Assembly (NCBI RefSeq): GCF_024331145.1
Contig: NZ_JANDJO010000004.1
Span: 124,001 to 188,000, forward strand
Direction of reading: 5' to 3'
Length of the DNA stretch: 64,000 nucleotides
From: Shimia sp. CNT1-13L.2
GTDB lineage: Bacteria; Pseudomonadota; Alphaproteobacteria; Rhodobacterales; Rhodobacteraceae
In this document: in pieces, positions 62,060 to 64,000 of the stretch
How positions within the stretch are numbered: position 1 is the stretch's first letter
How the letters are laid out: each line of letters opens with the position of its first letter
Position numbers and translations under genes: made by a program
Notes under the pieces: model-generated
Databases searched by the model: none
Seen by the model: the letters and a program-made list of their open reading frames with translations, nothing else
What the model was told of the DNA's origin: nothing

Positions 62060-63070
62060 ATGACCCAATCCCCTCTCGCCCTGCTGGATGACACCCTGCG
62101 CGCCACACGCGTGTCGTTTGACCAGATCCCCGTTATCGACGTAGCGCCACTTTTGGATGGCAGCGACAAACAGAAAGTCGCCAAGGAAATCCGCTGGGCG
62201 CTGTCCAATGTCGGCTTCATGTACGTCAAGAACCATGGTGTGGCCCGCGACGTTGTCGAGGGCGCGTTTGACCAGACCCGCCAGTTCTTTGACCTGCCGC
62301 TTGAACAGAAGATGGACCTGCACGTGAGCAAGTCCGGCACCGCACTACGGGGCTATATCGAGATGTTCGGCGAGAACACCGACCCGACCCGCACCAAGGA
62401 TCTGAAAGAGTGTTTCGATCTTGGTCCAGAGACGCCGGGAGATGCCACACCGTTTTTCGGGGCAAACCAATGGCCGTCTGAAGCGGTACTGCCGGATTTT
62501 GCCAAGGTGATCTATGGCTACCATCAGGACATGCGGGCCCTGTCGACCAAACTGCTGCGCGGCATTGCGCTCTCTCTGGATCTCGACGAAGACTTCTTTG
62601 CGCCGAAGATGACCAACCCGATCTCGATCCAGCGCCTTCTTCACTACCCGCCGCAGACCGGCAAGATCGACGAAAGCGTGATGGGCATCGGCGCGCACAC
62701 CGACTATGGCAACCTCACCATTCTTGCCCAGGACAACGTTGGCGGGCTGCAAGTGATGAACCGCGACGGGGATTGGGTGATGGGTCCGCCGATCGAGGAC
62801 ACCTTTGTCATCAACATCGGCGACCTTGTGCAGAAGCTGACCAACGACCGCTATATCGCCAACCTGCATCGCGTGGTGAACACGTCGGGGCGCGAGCGCT
62901 ACTCGATTCCGTTCTTCATCGACGCCGACTATGACGCCGAGTTTGCGCCGCTGCCGTCCTGTGTGACGGCGGACAATCCGGCACGCTATGAGCCGGTGAC
63001 CTGCGGTCAACACAAGTTCGCCCGCTTTGTCGACAGCTTCCCGCATCTGGCTGCGGAACAGGGCAAATGA
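62060..63070 (+). CDS. 2-oxoglutarate/Fe(II)-dependent oxygenase, isopenicillin N synthase family
   Basis: A 336-residue non-heme iron oxygenase. The N-terminal DIOX_N region (IPVIDVAPLLDGSDKQKVAKEIRWALSNVGFMYVKNHGV) precedes the double-stranded beta-helix with the metal triad H-x-D...H: GAHTDYGNLTILAQD (HTD) and NLHRVVNTSGRERYSIPFF (distal His, then the R-x-S 2-oxoglutarate anchor). The substrate is unknown; relatives include synthases, ethylene-forming enzymes and purine or amino-acid hydroxylases. ATG 62060 follows AGGAGACC. It is divergent from the GcvA-type LysR gene, its likely regulator. Confidence 0.93.
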   Translation: MTQSPLALLDDTLRATRVSFDQIPVIDVAPLLDGSDKQKVAKEIRWALSNVGFMYVKNHGVARDVVEGAFDQTRQFFDLPLEQKMDLHVSKSGTALRGYIEMFGENTDPTRTKDLKECFDLGPETPGDATPFFGANQWPSEAVLPDFAKVIYGYHQDMRALSTKLLRGIALSLDLDEDFFAPKMTNPISIQRLLHYPPQTGKIDESVMGIGAHTDYGNLTILAQDNVGGLQVMNRDGDWVMGPPIEDTFVINIGDLVQKLTNDRYIANLHRVVNTSGRERYSIPFFIDADYDAEFAPLPSCVTADNPARYEPVTCGQHKFARFVDSFPHLAAEQGK

Positions 63071-63077
63071 AAGAAAG

Positions 63078-63099
63078 GGGCGGTTTCTAGCCGCCCTTT
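63078..63099 (+). terminator. Rho-independent terminator after the oxygenase gene
   Basis: GGGCGG (63078-63083) pairs with CCGCCC (63091-63096), loop TTTCTAG, followed by TTT. Weak T-tract. No other feature is seen in the remaining gap to 63226. Confidence 0.65.
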
Positions 63100-63225
63100 G
63101 CATCAAAGGGTGAGCGCGGCAGGTGGGGCCACGTTCAAAAGCAACGCCTGGGGAAATCTTCGGGCATCCTCCTCCGCAAAGAGGGGCGGCGGTGCACACG
63201 GAGCTGCCTTTCAAATAGAGATGGG

Positions 63226-64000
63226 TTACTTCCGTTTTCGTTCGAATTCTTGTTCGACGACTTCCGTACCCCACTGCTTGCCCCGTTCTTCATGGACTAG
63301 TTCAAATCCATACTTTTCATAAAGGTGGCGCGCGGCATCGAGTCCTTTGAACGTCCAGAGACGGGTTCGATCGAAAGCTGCCGTATCAACAAATGACGTG
63401 GCCTTTTCGAGAAGCAGTTTTCCTACTCCCATACCTTGGGATTCGGGACTGACAATGAACCACCTGAGATGGCTGACCCCATCCTCAAGGTCCTCTCCAT
63501 CAAGCGACACCGAGCCCAGCAGTGTTTCGCCAATGTAAGCGGAGAATGTCGTGTTCACGGAGCTTTCTATACGCCCCATGAATTCTGACATTTCAGCCGC
63601 AACTTTTCTCTCAAAGATGGCACCAAAACCAAAATTGCTCGCGTAGTACGAGGCGTGCAGACCAACGACGGACGCAATCACACCGGGGTAATAACCCTGG
63701 CGAAACTCTATCGCACTCGAGTCAAAGACCCGGCTTTTTTCTCCTCGCAACGCCTTGGCGAAAAGCGTCAAACCTGTTTCGACCTTCGTGAGATCATCCT
63801 TCGCAAGATGTTCAAAGGCCGACCTGATTTGTCGGCGCCCGAAGTCTTCAAGCGACTTCAAAAGAGCTTTACCTTCCTTCGTGAGACCTATTTCCCGAGA
63901 TCGGCGGTCGGCGGGGTTTGTCTTTGCCTCGATCAATCCGTCGTCAGCGAGTCTTTGGACAAGACGACTGACCGATGACTTCTCTAGCTGCAGTAAGTAG
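63226..64000 (-). CDS. MarR-type regulator fused to a GNAT acetyltransferase (5' end off the window)
   Basis: An open reading frame that runs off the right edge. Reading back from base 64000 the translation YLLQLEKSSVSRLVQRLADDGLIEAKTNPADRRSREIGLTKEGKALL is the winged helix-turn-helix of a MarR-family regulator, so the TTG at 63936 is not the real start. From about residue 115 of the visible part, GNAT acetyltransferase motifs appear: HLRWFIVSPESQGMGVGKLLLEKA (motif A, acetyl-CoA loop QGMGVG) and ARHLYEKYGFELVHEE (motif B). Such fused MarR-GNAT proteins are known in proteobacteria, usually as stand-alone regulators of unknown target. Confidence 0.9.
   Translation of the reverse strand, partial: YLLQLEKSSVSRLVQRLADDGLIEAKTNPADRRSREIGLTKEGKALLKSLEDFGRRQIRSAFEHLAKDDLTKVETGLTLFAKALRGEKSRVFDSSAIEFRQGYYPGVIASVVGLHASYYASNFGFGAIFERKVAAEMSEFMGRIESSVNTTFSAYIGETLLGSVSLDGEDLEDGVSHLRWFIVSPESQGMGVGKLLLEKATSFVDTAAFDRTRLWTFKGLDAARHLYEKYGFELVHEERGKQWGTEVVEQEFERKRK

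Overview
This window looks like ordinary chromosome from a Gram-negative alphaproteobacterium of the Rhodobacteraceae (Roseobacter group). The reasons are the moderately high G+C, the glcDEF, leuCD...leuB and xdhABC-allA-puuE/uraD-uraH neighbourhoods, a non-pyrrolysine MttB-family protein, and many GTG/TTG starts with 4-base ATGA/GTGA overlaps. The genus cannot be fixed from sequence reading alone. I saw no phage, insertion sequence or CRISPR array.

Layout. 0-3.9 kb: glycolate oxidase glcDEF (minus; glcF cut by the left edge). 4-7.3 kb: a DUF599 membrane protein, ribosome factors rlmH and rsfS, and an MscS channel. 7.4-14.8 kb: leucine biosynthesis (leuC, leuD, leuB), split by a membrane protein, a secreted EEP-fold hydrolase, an NAD-dependent epimerase and a LysR regulator. 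15.0 kb: tRNA-Pro(CGG) with promoter and terminator. 15.3-22.4 kb: purine/urate catabolism (xdhABC, allA, a fused puuE-uraD, uraH). 22.4-26.7 kb: pta, glf and a U32-family protein. 26.7-34.0 kb: a seven-gene, minus-strand, tightly overlapping surface-glycan operon (nucleotide-sugar dehydrogenase, four glycosyltransferases, a histidine phosphatase and a deacetylase-like protein). 34.2-42.5 kb: a large MscS channel and a four-gene peptide/opine-type ABC importer.

43.0-59.3 kb is the most remarkable part. It carries a serine-palmitoyltransferase-like alpha-oxoamine synthase, a Tat-exported DUF4833 protein, myo-inositol-1-phosphate synthase, a eukaryote-like 3-ketodihydrosphingosine reductase, a CdsA-like CTP-transferase, an extra LptF/LptG-like permease pair, a LicC-like cytidylyltransferase, a PimA-like glycosyltransferase, an FGGY kinase, an archaetidyl/phosphatidyl-inositol-phosphate-synthase-like CDP-alcohol phosphatidyltransferase, a FRAG1/Sfk1-like membrane protein, an ABC exporter, a membrane-anchored glycosyltransferase, and a two-domain protein whose C-terminal half resembles the plant enzyme that glycosylates inositolphosphoryl-ceramide. 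Read together, these genes suggest synthesis, glycosylation and export of an inositol-phosphate sphingolipid (glycosyl-inositol-phosphoceramide-like) or PIM-like glycolipid in a Gram-negative bacterium. This is inference from gene content. No ceramide synthase or dedicated acyl carrier protein is in the window.

59.4-64 kb: an MttB-superfamily methyltransferase, a GcvA-type LysR regulator divergent from a 2-oxoglutarate/Fe(II) oxygenase of the isopenicillin-N-synthase family, and a MarR-GNAT fusion cut by the right edge.
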